A stretch of 64,000 bases of DNA from Sabellastarte sp. h YS-2021 (lineage: Eukaryota > Annelida > Polychaeta > Sabellida > Sabellidae). Under the pieces are notes generated by a model. The model had not been told where the DNA came from. It saw nothing but the letters and a program-made list of their open reading frames with translations, and did no database searches. The stretch covers positions 90,432,537-90,496,536 of the forward strand of contig OZ024936.1 in assembly GCA_964017235.1 (NCBI GenBank). Direction: 5' to 3'. Each line of letters opens with the position of its first letter. Position 1 is the stretch's first letter. The position numbers and the translations under genes are program-made. Shown here piece after piece: positions 21,601 to 36,600 of this stretch.

Positions 21601-24600
21601 TTGCAATAGTCTTAGAAAACTTTACAACTTACAAGAACAACCTTTTCAAGTTTACTCGGTTTAAAATGAATGTCCTCTCTAGCCAAATGCTTAAGTTGGG
21701 GAAAACCACTAGTTAGTGGCGAACTAGATTTGATAATTTCAAAAAGGAGAAGAATCTTAGTTAGTACACTGCTTTGAATATTTGACCCATATAAGTGAGG
21801 TAACATTGTGTTACAATTCTAGTAAGTAGAGCAATATAAATTATCTTGTTAAGCTTGCCCTGAAGAGGGGTATGTAACTAAACTACCCAGTGATAATATT
21901 TAACCCTATGGTCAGCCAAGCAGGCCACATTCAGACCAAATACAATGAACTTTGACTTAATGGCTGACAAGTAGTAGCCTTTTGTGAATATCTAATCCCA
22001 TTATTAACCCCATTTTTATGCAAACACTCAGAGGAGAATAAATATTCACCTGAGATAGATGCCAGCTCATAATTATTGCAAAAGCCAGGAATGTGTGAAA
22101 CAGGGTAGCGTAGATCCTCTTGGTAGATTGTGAGAAGGCTTGAGACAGTCTGGAATGGCCAACCTGGTTAGGTACTTCTCAGCAGGTCGACAGTCTTAAC
22201 AATTTTAACAATCATAATACGCAGAGAACTAAATTGACTCATTAATTTATAATAGTTGTTCACTTGTATCAACCTATATGACTGGGTGAACCAGGTCCTA
22301 TAATTTCTCAAAATTCCTAGTTGTGATGAACCACCTGTACAGCAGGTCAGCTACAGCATTATACTTTCCTGCAACATTGTAAATCAATGTAAAATGCACT
22401 AAGCCACATGAAAATATTTCTGGCAATTTTACCAAAGAAATTGTCACATGATCTGTCTCTATTAAGCACTGAAACAACAGCTTGATTGTCACAGTTAACT
22501 AACACTCTGTAGCCAGCTCATTGAACATGCCAGACGTCGAAATCCAACAAAACATTAATCATTGCCAGGGAGGCAATATTACAAGTTTGTGAATCTCTCG
22601 GTAGTGGCAGAACATAGAGCTGAGAATTATAAATAGCAAATAAAAAAAAACTTTTTACTGCTAATAGTTAAGCCTAGTTCAGACAGCAATGACTGTAATA
22701 TACTGTACCAATAATATATTTTTGAAGTCAAGAGCACACATAAAAGTATCTATATAATTCCAAACTTGATGGCCATCCTGGGTCATAATGAAGCAAATAA
22801 CGTTGGATATATGCTGAAAAATGGTAGGTCCATGTTTGAATCCAAATAGCAGAGAAAAGTCAATGTAGTAGTTATTCCAATGTAAACGCAGAAGATCCAG
22901 GTCGCCTTAGACAATAGGAACATGGCAAAATGTCCTGCTGATATCCACTTTGAATATCTGGCACCCTCTAGCAAATTTATGTACTTGAGCAGTTGTATCA
23001 ATGGATAGGTAAGAAAAAAATCTGTGTTCAAATGTTTATCAGAGTCAACCCCAGAATTAACAGACTGACCCTTGGCCCAGCTTAGATCAATAATGATCCT
23101 CCTGGTATCAGAAAGGCAATTTATCCCAGGTCGTAAATGGGCTAAATGTAAATCTCTAACATGTGGTTCCGTGAAGGGGACTAATATTGCCACATGTTCA
23201 GTTGCATCGGTCAGATATGCATTTACATGAGAGGAGTACCGTAAGGCACTGATTGATTGATATGATTCATTTTATCAGTCTTGATCACATTGTTTCGTTT
23301 ATAATCCAGAGGGAACCCATATTTGATTAATAATGGTTGCCAATAATAAAGTTTAATAAAGTTGCCAATAATCTTAAAACAAAAAATCCAATTTTTAAAA
23401 TTTAGCCGAGAATGAACAGGTATTTGTAAACCCTTATGATGTCTGTCATCCTGTTGTAATAATTTATGCAGATAAAATATTTCTTTTACATACAGATTTT
23501 CTGTGTCATGTGGATTTTATTTTCTTTGGTCCCTCTAGATAACCTCTAGCATTCACTGTTGGATGTAGTGTTCATTTCTAGGGAGAATTTGTCAACAGCC
23601 AGCGCAGCAGAAATAACATTATCGCCTACAGTTTCCTAAAAGGAACTTTATTGATGTTTGCCTCAGCAAGTGCTTTGGCAGATTTTGGTTTTCATTATTT
23701 GGATAAGTTTTATCTGATTCATGCACACAATGCGGTAAGGCTACCCCACTGAATAAACAAACCGTATTCTTACCTTCCCAGTAAACATCAGAAACATTTT
23801 TAAATGGTTTAAACGTTTACAAAATGTTTTTAAAACCTAATTAAACCCTATCTTATGGTTTTCTAAACATTTCCAAGTAAACATTTACATTGCAATGTTT
23901 AAAAAACGTTTTCTAAACATTCTCTAGACAAACGTTTTTAGTGAAAATGTATATTAAACATTTATAAAATAACTCAAGAGTTGAAACATTTTTTAAAATA
24001 TTTATAAAATAGCTGAAGAAGTGAAGGTTTTGTTGGAAATGTGTTTTAAACATTCATCATGAAATGTTTGATAAAGAGTACACATAAAATGTTTAAACAA
24101 CATTGCTTGTCAAGTGTTTGAAAAACTTTCTATGAAAAACGTTTTTTAAACCTATATTTTTAAACCTTCACCTTCAAACATGTTTTAAAAACATTCTGTT
24201 GCAAAATGTTTCCTAACAAACGTTTGCAAAACCCCAAAATGTTTACTGGGTTAATTCATAGTTTTTCTTTTGGTTTTGACAATCACAGCATTACTGGCAT
24301 GACAGTGACTGACACCCTTGGAATCTACAATAATGCTGGGATCACACTGACTATTATTATCAGAGCAAATATCTTCTACAGACAAAACTTCATAGCGATT
24401 ATTGTGACCAACATAACGGGTCACTATTCCCCGTCAATCAAGCTTAATTGATACACAGAATCACAACGACATGGTTTTCTCGTCATAGTATACCTGACAA
24501 CTTTACCACCTGACTTTGTATTCTGGGATTTACCATACAACTGTGAAATTGTTCAATTAGCACATTTGACTTCAGACCAAGTCACAACAGATTTGTGAGA

Positions 24601-27600
24601 ATAAGTTTTGAACTGACTATTCCTTTTGAGAATACCATAAAGTAATACATCTGAATCAGTAAATCTTCACGCTGAAATTAGTTTCTGTACATTTTTAATA
24701 TCAAAGAAGTGCCTATCTTAAAAATTGGAATTATATATACAACTTATGTACATTATGTACAGTTTTTACATAATTTTCCTTATCCACTTTGTTGTGAACT
24801 GGTTTTTTAAGTAATTAATCAGTCATGATTTGTTAATTCCAATTCCAATTCAACTTTTGTAGCGCTTAATCTCTGCCTAAGTGACAGACTCTAAGGCGCA
24901 ACATCATAAGCATAGTTACAAAAATCATTGTCCTTGTCCATAGCTATGGTCGTCATCACGGAGAACGCCATATGAGGTGGAAAATACAAAGGAGGATAAG
25001 CTTGGCAGAATAGGTATGCCTTAAGTTTTTTTCTGAAGGAAGCAATAGAAGTGGCAGATTGTACATCATCAGGGAGTTTATTCCATATTTTGGGAGCATC
25101 ATATGCAAAGCTTAGACCAAACTACTTTGTGGATTTGTAAATAGATGGTTGGTATTGAGGAACATGTAGAATTATACCATCAGATTGACTCAACCGAGTA
25201 TGATAGGCACATTGTCTAACTTTGAGAAATGGGCTGAAATATTTTGGACAGTTAGTATGTAGGTATTTATATACCAACAAGGCAGTCTTGAAGATGCAAC
25301 GGTGCCTTATGGGTAGCCAATGAAGGGCTTTTCTTAGTGGAGTGGTGTCAGAAAGACATGTGGTTCTGCAAACAATTCTGGCCAGACTGTTTTGAATGCA
25401 TTGTAGCTTGCGTAGGTTAGCAACAGATAGACCCCTAAACAAGGAGTTACAGTAGTCAAGCCTACTGTCCACAAGTGCGTTTGCAGCCATAAGAGCAGCA
25501 TCACGAGTCAAGTACTGTCGAATTTGTGTAAGATCCCTCATCTGAATGAAACATAGTTTACATACATTTTTAACATGTTTGGTGAAGGAAAAGTCTGAGT
25601 CAAACCAGACACCCAAATTCTTAACAGCATCTGAAGGTATCAGTGATTCACCCAATATATTTACTGGAAAGAATGGGTTTAACTTTTCTTGTTGAGACTT
25701 GGCGCCAAATATAATAAAGTCAGTCTTATCAGCATTCAGCTTTAGTTTATTTGCACACAGCCATTGTTTGACATCTTCGAGGAACTTTCCTAGCCGATCG
25801 AAGGCATTTTTTGCATTTTTGTGTTTGAGGTGAATAAACAGCTGTGTGTCATCTGCATAAAAGTGAAATTTGACATCTGGATGTTTAGAGATTACTTTGC
25901 TCAAAGGTGTGGTATACAACGAAAAAAGAATAGGACCAAGAACTGAACCTTGTGGCACACCAAACGTAAGCTTTCTAGCCTCAGACAGAACAGAACCAAT
26001 CTTGATGTATTGGGTACGATCAGAAAGGTATGATTTGAACCAGTCAAGGCATCTACCCCCGACACCGAACCATTTTCTTAAGCAATCAAGGAGTTTGCCT
26101 CACCTCTGGCTAGAGATAGGTGAATCTGATTCTTTATAGACAAAATAGCTGTTTCAGTTGAATGGCCACGTCTATAGGCAGATTGATACTCGTTTTCCAA
26201 CCCATGGAGAGAGACATGTCTACTGAGTTGTGAGGCAACTACACGCTCCACGAGTTTTGAGATAAAACTCAACCCAGACACAGGGCAATAGTTTTTTAGT
26301 TCATCCTTTGATAAAGAAGATTTCTTTATCAGTGGAGTGACAACAACACTTTTGAAGCCATCTGGGACAGCACCTTCCAACAAAGAACAATTCACAAGTT
26401 TTGTGATAGAAGGAATCAGTATATCAAGGCAATCCTTAACTAGGAAAGTGGGCCAAGGATCCAGGAGACAGGATTTTGTAGGTGAATTTTTGATTACCTT
26501 CGCAACATCGTCAGGTGAGACATCATCAAATTTGACAAATCCTGGCGGATTCACTGGAGATGCCAAGGAAAAATGTATTTTTAATTGTTGTTTCTCAACA
26601 CAAAGATATAAATAACACATACAGTATTTCTGATAATTTACAAGTACAAATCACTTCACAAAGTATTGTATGTTTTGGTATTCACTCTTCCTATTAAATA
26701 TTCCTTTTTCACATATAACTCTTTAACTCCAACAAGTTTCTCTAAACACTTTATCTATGTCCAGTTTCTATAACTAACATCTGAATGTATAACTGACTCT
26801 AGCCCTCCTACTCACACTGACGACTGTAGAGTGAAGAACTGAAGTTATAAGACTCTGAGGGGAAGCTAAATATTCGAACTATATATACTTGAGTTCTCTA
26901 TTGTGTCAGCTAAGTAATTTGTGCATATAATACTGAGGGTAAGCTTTTACAAATATACATACGAAACATATCTGGACAGGGAATGACTGGGACATGTCCT
27001 TGGACCTACAAAGGTTTTACAAGATATTTACACAGTGAAATACTTGTTATAATTTGACATTAGGAAAATGCTGTACAAGACAATCTATAAGGAAATTGCT
27101 GAGTAGGATTAAATAAATATAATATCTTGAGCAGAAATACAAACACTAATAGGATGAGAGTGAGTTAGTAGTGAGAACACCTTATATGCAAGCCAATGAC
27201 ACAAATGGGAGCTAAGGTTTTCCATTAACAAAAGTATTTAAAGCATTGAGGAAAAACCATTTAAAGATTATTTAGATGGGTAATATGTTTTTTTTCACAG
27301 ATGTGTGCAAGTTCTGGACATGAAGAGCATCTTTTTTTATTCATTTTCTTGTGTAGATGTGTTACAAAGAAGGTAATGAAACTTTAACAAAATAATATAA
27401 CTACTTGCTTTAGTACTAGTACAAAATACATCTGTTACAGCAAGAGAGATACAATCATTTTTTGTATAGATGTAGTGTCAACAAAACACTTTAACACTAA
27501 AGCAACCACATGTTCCACACCAAGAAAAAAATACAAACATTTAAATAGTTTCAAACTGAATCACTGAAATGAACAAACAATTACTACCCCATCACATTGA

Positions 27601-30600
27601 TTTATCAAAACAGGTAATTAAATGTTTAGTTTTTCTGCCAGAATACCAAATTTATCATTGAAAACCTTATTCTGGCCTTGACTAACATGCGAAAACTTGT
27701 TATCAGGTAAAACGTTTTTCAGCATTTTTGGAAATAATCCCATGAAAGGTTTTTATTATTAAGTTTACTTTTGTTCATAAAAATTTTACCATACAGTAAT
27801 ATCAAATTAATTGCATAGAAATACATTTTGTCTAGGTTGTGGCAGCCTAAAAGAATATCTAAAGTTGCAAACTTAATTGCTATTGGAAACATGCTATTTA
27901 CCCAGATTTCAATTTTATCCCAGAAACTTTTAACTGTATCACAATAGTAGAAATAATGTTCTAAATTGTCAGTCATATGACACTCTATACATGCAGGAGA
28001 GTCTCTTACACCCCACAAAAATAATTTATAATTGCAGTTGAAAACCCTGTGCAATATTTTATATTGTAAACTTATCAAATACGTAGTCTTGACAATTTTG
28101 CTTGGAAGCGAATTCGATATAATTTTTTAACGAACTGGCAATGCACCTGTTGACTTGTTACTTTTTGTACATTCCTCAAACATAGTTTTTGAATTTTATT
28201 ATCTTTTTCCATTGACCTAGACATTATTTTTGGAGTTTTTGTTAAGACTGATTTTATACATCTAACAATTTGGTAATATTTTAAATGTGGAATTCTAATC
28301 CTGAATTTGCTTTCAATTTCAGTTCTTGAAAAAAAGTTCCATCACTGTTCAAAATGTCATTAACTAACTCTATACTTGCTTGTTTCCAATCAAGGTATTC
28401 ATTGCATATATGTGACCCTCCAATTTGAAAAGTGTCATTATTAAGTAATGGCTCCTGAAGTAGTTCCTCGAGGCTCATTGGTTTAACTGAGATAAATTCA
28501 AACCAAACCTGCAGTGAACCTTTGTAAAAATTACTTTTCGGGTAAGATTCTACAGTGGAATAATATAATTTTTTTAAATAACAGTTCTTTTTTAACACCC
28601 ATCAAGTTGTATGATAAGGTTTTCCATATTGCATTTATAGAGTTAGTCAGCCTTTTTATCCACATAATCTTTGCAGTTTTAAAAACATCAAGTGCTGACA
28701 TCATTTTTATACCTCCTAGATCTATCGATTGAGTTAAATCATCTTTAGCTATTAACGGATGTCCTTTATTCCAAACAAATTCAAGCATCAGTTTATCAAT
28801 ATCGTTAACTACATTTTTTTCAATATGCAAAATGGAAGCTAATAGATTAATATGTGGTATAACCAAAGATTTAAGGATGGTTATTTTACCTTTTAAAGTT
28901 AATGATCTGGCCTGCCAGGTATTTAATATACCTTTAATTGTTTTCATTTTTTCACTTGTGTTTAAACTTTTGGTTTCCTCACAGTTGAGTGAGAAGTGGA
29001 CTCCCAAAGTTTGAAAGGTATTCTGGGTCCAGCGAATACCCAGATTATCATCTTCATATAGGTAACCATCATTTTCTACAATAATACCTACCCTTTTTGA
29101 TTTGTTAAGTTTTAGTCCCACGTATCTATAAAACCTGAATTGCTTCATATACTGAGGAATTGTATCTCAAGATAATGTCATGTCATCAGCAAGCTGACAT
29201 AGCTTAATACATATATTGTTCACTACAATTCCCTTAATGTTGACCAAGCTATGCAAAATTATGGCAACAATTTCAGCTGGTAGCAGAAATAGGAGATCAC
29301 TAAGGGGACAGCCCTGTCTGATCCCTCGGGATATTTTAAAGAATTCTGATTGGTAACCATTATTGGTGATACAGCTTTCAATGTCACAGTAAAGGGTAGA
29401 TATCCATTTCTGAAAAGTTTCATCAAACCCAAATCTTTTTAAGCAAGTATGTAGAAAGTTCCAGTTTATTTTATCAAAGGCCTTTTCAAAGTCAGCCAGT
29501 AATATAATACATGGGTTTTTACTTAATTTACAGAAGTCAATCATATCAGCAATAAGTCTAATATTCTCACCATAAAATCAACTTTCCATGTATCCAATTT
29601 GATCTGGATTTATAATCTCACTCAATGCTAATTTAAGCCTTTTTGCTAAAATTTTTGCTAAGATCTTTTGTCTGTATTCAAAATTGAAAGGGGTCTCCAG
29701 GATTCTAATTTAGTCAGGTCTTTTCCTTTTTTCGGTATAGGACACAACACACCTTATTTCTGAGATTTTGTTAAGAAGCCATTGTTAAATGCATCATGAA
29801 AGCTTTCCAAAAGCAGATCAGAAATATCACTCCAAAATATTTTATAGAAATTCTCCTGGTAAACCATCGGGGCTGGGTGCTTTATTATTTTTTAATTCTT
29901 GGACAGCTTTTTCTAGCTCAGTCATTGTAATGACTCCATCACAGACCTCCTTTGTTCTGTTTGATAATTTTGGAGTCAATACATTGTCTAAGTAATTGTT
30001 ACATTCACCCTCTGTCATATTGAAATCTGTTTCAGAACATGAAAAAAGTTTACCATAAAAGACTTTTTGGCCTTCTACGATTTGTGATGGATTACTGATC
30101 CGCTGACCATCTATATTTAAAGCTATAATATGCAACTTTTCTTGTCTTACCTTTTCCAAATTCAAGAAGTATTTGGAAGGTTTTTCATATTCATTAATAA
30201 ATTTGCATCTTGAGCGAATTAAAGTGCCTTTTGCCTTTTCCTCATAATAATGTTCTATTTCAGATTTTATACTTTCATACTCATCAAGTTCAAGTAGGGA
30301 TGGGGAAGGAGTTAATCTTTCTTCAAGGTGTACCAGCCTCCCTGACAATGTGTTTATATAATCACGTTGTTTTTTATTCCTTTTAATAGAAAAGGATTCT
30401 AATTCGGCATTTAATATAATCCCAGGCCAAATGCTTAACGTTAAGATTTGGTGTATCTAATCTTCCTTCTTGTATTGTAGATTTAATAAGTTTAATATAA
30501 TTGTCATCTTGTAGCAAACTTGTATTTAATTTCCAAAGACAACTCCCATGTTTGGGTTGATTTTCTAACAAAATAGTTATCTTCAAAAGGCTATGGTCAG

Positions 30601-33600
30601 ATTTCAAGCCAGGCTGAATATCTGCTGTTTCAATCACATACTCTAAATGACTGGTGACCAGAAAATAGTCTATTCTCGACTGGACAGGTCCATGGCGGGT
30701 ATTTTCACGCCTGGTGAATCTATAAACACCGGGATACTTAAGATTCCAAATATCTACAAGGTCATGGGTTTCAATTAAATGTAGTAGGTATCTGCTGTAA
30801 GAATGACTTTGGCTTTTTTGGAATGTTTTAAGATTTTCCAGGTTAAAATTTAGATTGCCGCCAAGGATAACACTGTGCCCAAAATATTTTTCCATTGCAT
30901 TACTTAGAAGATGGCCAAAGTTCACTTGCTCAGTTACTTTATCAATTGTTGGTGCATAGACATTTAACAAAACATAATTTTTTTCATTAAATGTGCAGTC
31001 TAAAAGGAGGTACCTACCATATTCACCATGTGAGATTGAATGTATTTTAACAACAGTGTCTGGTGCAATTAAAATTGCAACCCTACGAAAATTTGATTCT
31101 CCATGTGAGAAGAATATTTTGCCACCCCACTGCCACATCCCAGAGCATCTTATTCTGAATGCTATTGATACACCTAAAGCATATAACAAAATATATCCAT
31201 AACTTCCTTTGCCGTCTAGAGCTTGGGAACAAGGTGTGTTACAAACTTGTAAGATCTTGGAAGTAATTAGACAAGACAACTAATAGAATTGACTTGCTTG
31301 GACTTTTCCCAAGAACTAAAGCAATTATCTTTACAATCAGCTAAATATTTTAAGTTAAGACATTAGTACAGAATAATAGGCTTAACATGCAAGTCTTTAC
31401 AATGTAGAACATGTATCTCACACAAGCTTTAAAAGAACATACAATAAGGAATAAGAATTTGACATAATATATTTAAGAAGAATGTCTTTCATAAGACATG
31501 TAATAACATATAACACATAAAATATAAAGTTATAAAATATATATACAAAATGTCTTTCATAGATTGTCCATTCACAACAACTTCATTCCCAGTCCTACAC
31601 ACAAGGTACAGCCAGAAATCCCACACTCTCCTTGGTGATACAGAATGCATTTTTCAGCCTTAACTTGATTCCAGAAACCACATAAACAAATGAACTTGAA
31701 ATGTGTGTTCAACGTAAAGTAGTTGTGGTGATGGGGCATGTTGTGTAAACAAAGGCAGTATCTTTTCACTACTGTACATACATCCTATTTTGGGAGAATT
31801 GGGATAGTGTCTGAAACATTCACATGATTCAAGTAAAAAGTTAGATAGGATGTCTTCATTTTCATAGCAAATTTAAAAGTATATACAATAGTATAACTCA
31901 AACTAAAATGATGAAATAAATTTATAAAAGATTGTCATGTTAACAATGCATAATGTAAATTATTTATAGATTATTTGTAGGGCATACCTCTGCCAAGGCA
32001 CACAATAAGTAGAAATTGAATCAATATGATGCAGTGTATTCCTGGCTGCTATATGGGGAGAAGTAGAATGAAAATATTGGCGCAATAAGATGGGAGATAT
32101 AAGGCCCAAGGAGTAGTTAATTTTGCAAACACACATGGAACCAGAGAAATGGACAGACAACCAGAGAAACAGTCATGAAAATAATACTTCATTGGCGGTA
32201 GTGAATTAGATGCATAATTTAGAAAGTATGATTTTTTAAAAGGCTCCCTAATATATATAAGCAAATGGAAAAATCCATATTTTGATATTTTGTGTATGCA
32301 GGTAGTGGGTCAGATCAGTTCCAAAATTTAACGACTTTTAAGTTGGACCATGGCCCATCTTCTGATTCCTTTCAGGAAAATCCCGCCAGTAGTATTTGCA
32401 TATCCCTGTACAAAGGTACTTAATGATAAGTAAATAGGAAAATTCAGATTACGTTTTTTACCCAGACAGTGATCCAGATCACTTTCAAAACTTAATGGGA
32501 TCTAGGTTGGACCAAGACCTATCTTCTATTTTTTTCAGGAAGATCCAACCACTAGTATTTGAATAATCCAGCCAACAAACAGACAGACAAACAAAGAAAT
32601 GGTCATGAAAGTAATACTTCCTTGGCAGAGGTAAAATGGCTAGAGAGACAACTAGTGTTAACTAGAGTATTGCTTCACAAGAAAAATAAAGAAATGTTTT
32701 TTCACAGCAAAATAAAAACATCCCTATGAGCAGTGATGATTTTGCTGAAATGACCATCTTGCTCTGTTTAATATGTTGTTTTTCCATTTCTGCAAAAAAA
32801 TTCAACCGAACAGCAAAAAAGGCAGGAAAATGCTTTCTTGAAAGATTGTCGGATTACTGGGTATACAGAATACAAGATCTGATAGTGATTGCAGAAATAA
32901 TTTGAAATTACCTGGGAGAGAAGCTTATAACTTGCTTATTATTGGTAATAGAATTTGCAATGTTAACCAACCTATAGGAAATCATGGGCTAGAAATCTTC
33001 TGAAGGTGTTCACATTTGACCTTGCATTTAAGGTCAAATAAGGAGAGCCTATCTTAAAAGTGCTTATAACTCACTTATTCTTCAAATTACCGGGAAGAAA
33101 AGCCTATAACTCACTTATTATTGGTCCTAGAGTTGCAATGTTAAACCAAGCTATAGACAATCATGAGCTAGGAATCTTCTGATGTGTTCAGATTTGACCT
33201 TTGGCTGGGGGCTACAGTGGCAGAGTGGTAACACTCTCGCCTCCCACCTCTGAGATTGGAGTTCAAATCCTGGCCCGACCTCAAGTGGGAAAGCTGGTAG
33301 TAGCTTTCCATTGGTTGGCAGTTTACAGTACAGAAACTTGACCAACTGTATGTATTGGTTTCTTCTGCTCATAAAACTATCCTTTGTGATATGACCCATA
33401 CAATGTGTTTAAAAAGACGTTAAAACCCAAATAAATAAATAAATTGACCTATGGCCCTCCTTCAAGGTCAAACAAGGGTAGCCAAACTTAAGGTGCTCAT
33501 TACTCTCTTATTTTTGGTCTTATTTCTCCTTCAAATGTCAAATGAGGATAGCAAAATTTAAAACTGATTATAACTCACTTATCCTTGGTCCAAGAGGTTT

Positions 33601-36600
33601 GCAATGTGAATCCAACCTATTCTTTTCTGAAAGTCTACCACCATCTTGAATTTTTGGGGAAATGGAAATGTCATTTATCTAGAAAACCATAAGAGACAGA
33701 GTGATTTCAAGCATATATTGAATGGCTGTCTGCTAAGGATTTCGCCTCTAGGGGTCCTCTGAAAAATTCAAAATTTTGGCCACCATCTTGCATTTTGGAA
33801 GAAATAGAAAATGTTGTTTATCTCGAAAACCATAAGCGATACAGTGATTTGGGGCAAATTTTGAACCTCCTGGGTACCAAGGACTACTATGACCTCAGAA
33901 AAACTTAGACTTCTCCGAAATTCAGCTGCCATCTTGAATATTGGAGGAAATGGAAAATGTCATTTATCTGGAAAACCATAATAGAGTGATTTCGTGCAAA
34001 TTTTAGACCTTCTGGATACTGAGGATTACTATCCTAGAACCTTTTTTGAAAATTTTGATTTTTCTGAATTTTGGCCACCATCTTGGATTTTGGCGGAAAT
34101 GGAAAATGTCATTTAATCTCAGAAACTGTAACACAAAGAAAGATTTTAAACAAATGTTGGCCTCACTGGATAATGAGGGCTACTTTGATTTGTGTGAATA
34201 ATTTACAAATTTTCTTAATTTCGACTGCCATCTTGAAAATGCCATCTTAAAAAGGCTGTTTATCTTCAAAACCATGTTAGTTGTCATTTTACAGTGGATA
34301 CATCTTGTTGGTCCTAGAGGTTTGCAATGTGAAACCAACCTATGTTTTTGATGTGTTCAGATGTGACCTTGGGCCCCTCCTTTAAGGTCAAATGAGGATA
34401 GTCAAACTTAGAAGTGCTTATAAGTCACTTACTATTAATCCCAGCCCATACAGGTGGCGAAGAGTATAAAGCTTGCGAGTGTTTCACAGCCTAAACCCAC
34501 CGATTTTCACCAAATTTTGGGAGTATGTTTACCCCAAGAAGATCTAGAGCTCATTAGGTTTAGGTTGGACATTTGGCAACAACTGGTCACAATTATACAT
34601 ACATATCCGTACATACATGCCATATGTTCATATATGTTATATAACAAAAGAATAAACTACATAATATATAATTTACTATGATAACTGAGCTGCCCTTTTT
34701 TACCCAAAACACATCAATTACAGAGTGTTTAACTTATAAAATGTACAACATTTGAACATCAGGGACAGAATAAGCTTCCATAAGGACGCCATTAATAAGT
34801 AAACTTGTCAGCCTTGTTTACTTCAATATTTAGATGATGCTTATCTTCATATTGTTTCTGGAGCTTATTTTTCAGACCATTAATATTTGGGATAGACTAA
34901 TGTACTGCACTTGTGAAGATATAACTCTTTGTTACAGCTATAATCATATTAATAGGTTACCTATTATTGTCATTGTATAAATAACCAAAAATGGTCTCTT
35001 TCGGTGAAAAGGTTATCCTTTTATTTGTACATGAGTGTATCAATAGCTCCAAGGATTTCCATACATTTACTATATGTGTACAATAAACAAAAAGATGCAT
35101 GAGTGTTTCTGGCTCGCATTGACATATTCTACAGGTGTTTGAATCTTCTATTGACATTTTATATAATATATCTATGGTGCCCAGTATTTTATGAATCAGT
35201 CTATATTGCAACTATATCAAGCAATTGTCTCAGACATTATAAAATATCTGCCCAAAGACATTTTTCCAAGTTGAGTTATCAATATTTAAAGTAAGATGTT
35301 TGTTCCATTTAACTTAATATTTGCAATCTACTTCATGTGTGTTAATCATATTATAAATATCCTTGCATCCCTGTTTACAGTTAAGCAACATAGAAATGTG
35401 CTGCGGAATATAAGGTTATGAAAAAGAGGACTTTTTGGTTATCAAAAAGTTATTATTCATTAAAAATCTTTTCACAGTTGAATGAATTTGGAAGTAATCT
35501 AAAAACTTTTTGATGCAAAAATTATATTTGCTCCGCAGTTCCTCTTTTTTAGAATCTGAAAATCTGATTTAACAATATGTACAATAACAGAAATCCCATT
35601 GGAATTCCAATGCTTTTTGAATAGGTTACTATTTGCCAGTTTACTATTGAACCAGAGAGGAGTATTGAAAATGTTAGATTCAGTTTTTAATTGACACAAC
35701 TTATAAACATTGTTACATATATAAAAATTTCTTTCTAAAAGTCATTAGAAATTTTATCTTTAACCTTAGTCCCCCAATAGGGACCATATTCTATCAACTC
35801 TCTTGAGTAACAATAAGATGATGCAAACAACATTACCCATGGTCTAGTAGGTGAGATTGTAATTCTTCTAATCCAAGAACATTTTGGGAAGTATATAAAA
35901 TTGGCTATGTTTGGCATTTTCAACCCACCATTGACCTTACTTTGGGATAAGATCTCACACTTAATCTTTTTAGGTTTGTCATCTCAAACAAATTTATACA
36001 GTTTTTACTAAGGTTTTCACAAAAATCTTTTCCAGGCAGTGGAATTGACATAAATAGGTGATTAAGGTGAGATAGTATTAAGGATTTAATAACTGTGATC
36101 TTGCCTAATGGGGTTAAGTATCTTTTCTTCCAAGATCCTATGTTTTTTTTATTTTTAGAATAGCATTACCACAATTGATCTGTGGCGTATAAGATAGGTT
36201 TAGATCAAACGTTATTCCTAATAATGAAAAATTGCTACTATCCCAGTTTAAAGATTTATCACAGTTTAGTTTCTCTTTACAAAACTTTTTTTACCAATGC
36301 ATAGCATCCTAGTTTTAGACAAATTCATTTTTAACCCTGATAATGATCAAAAAGCTTCTAATGCATTCATAGTATATTGCAAAGAGCTCTCTGAATCATC
36401 CATAAACAATGTTGTGTCATAGGCAATTTGGGAAATTTTGAATTCATCTGATCCAATTTTGATTCCATTAATGTTTTAATTTGCTAATATCATTTCACAC
36501 AGTACTTGTCCACATATGATAAACAGGTAAGGAGAAATTGGATCACCCTGCTTACAACCTCTTTTAATTGGGAAGAAGTCTGATAAAAAACACTTACAAT

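Noticed and set aside
22783-23193. 136-codon minus-strand open frame taken as a host gene
   Set aside because: It begins as DIRS reverse transcriptase and then runs into a wrong frame after a frameshift; it is part of the retroelement relic.
33001-34450. CRISPR-like array
   Set aside because: The repeats are long, diverged, contiguous units without spacers in an intron-bearing eukaryotic sequence.
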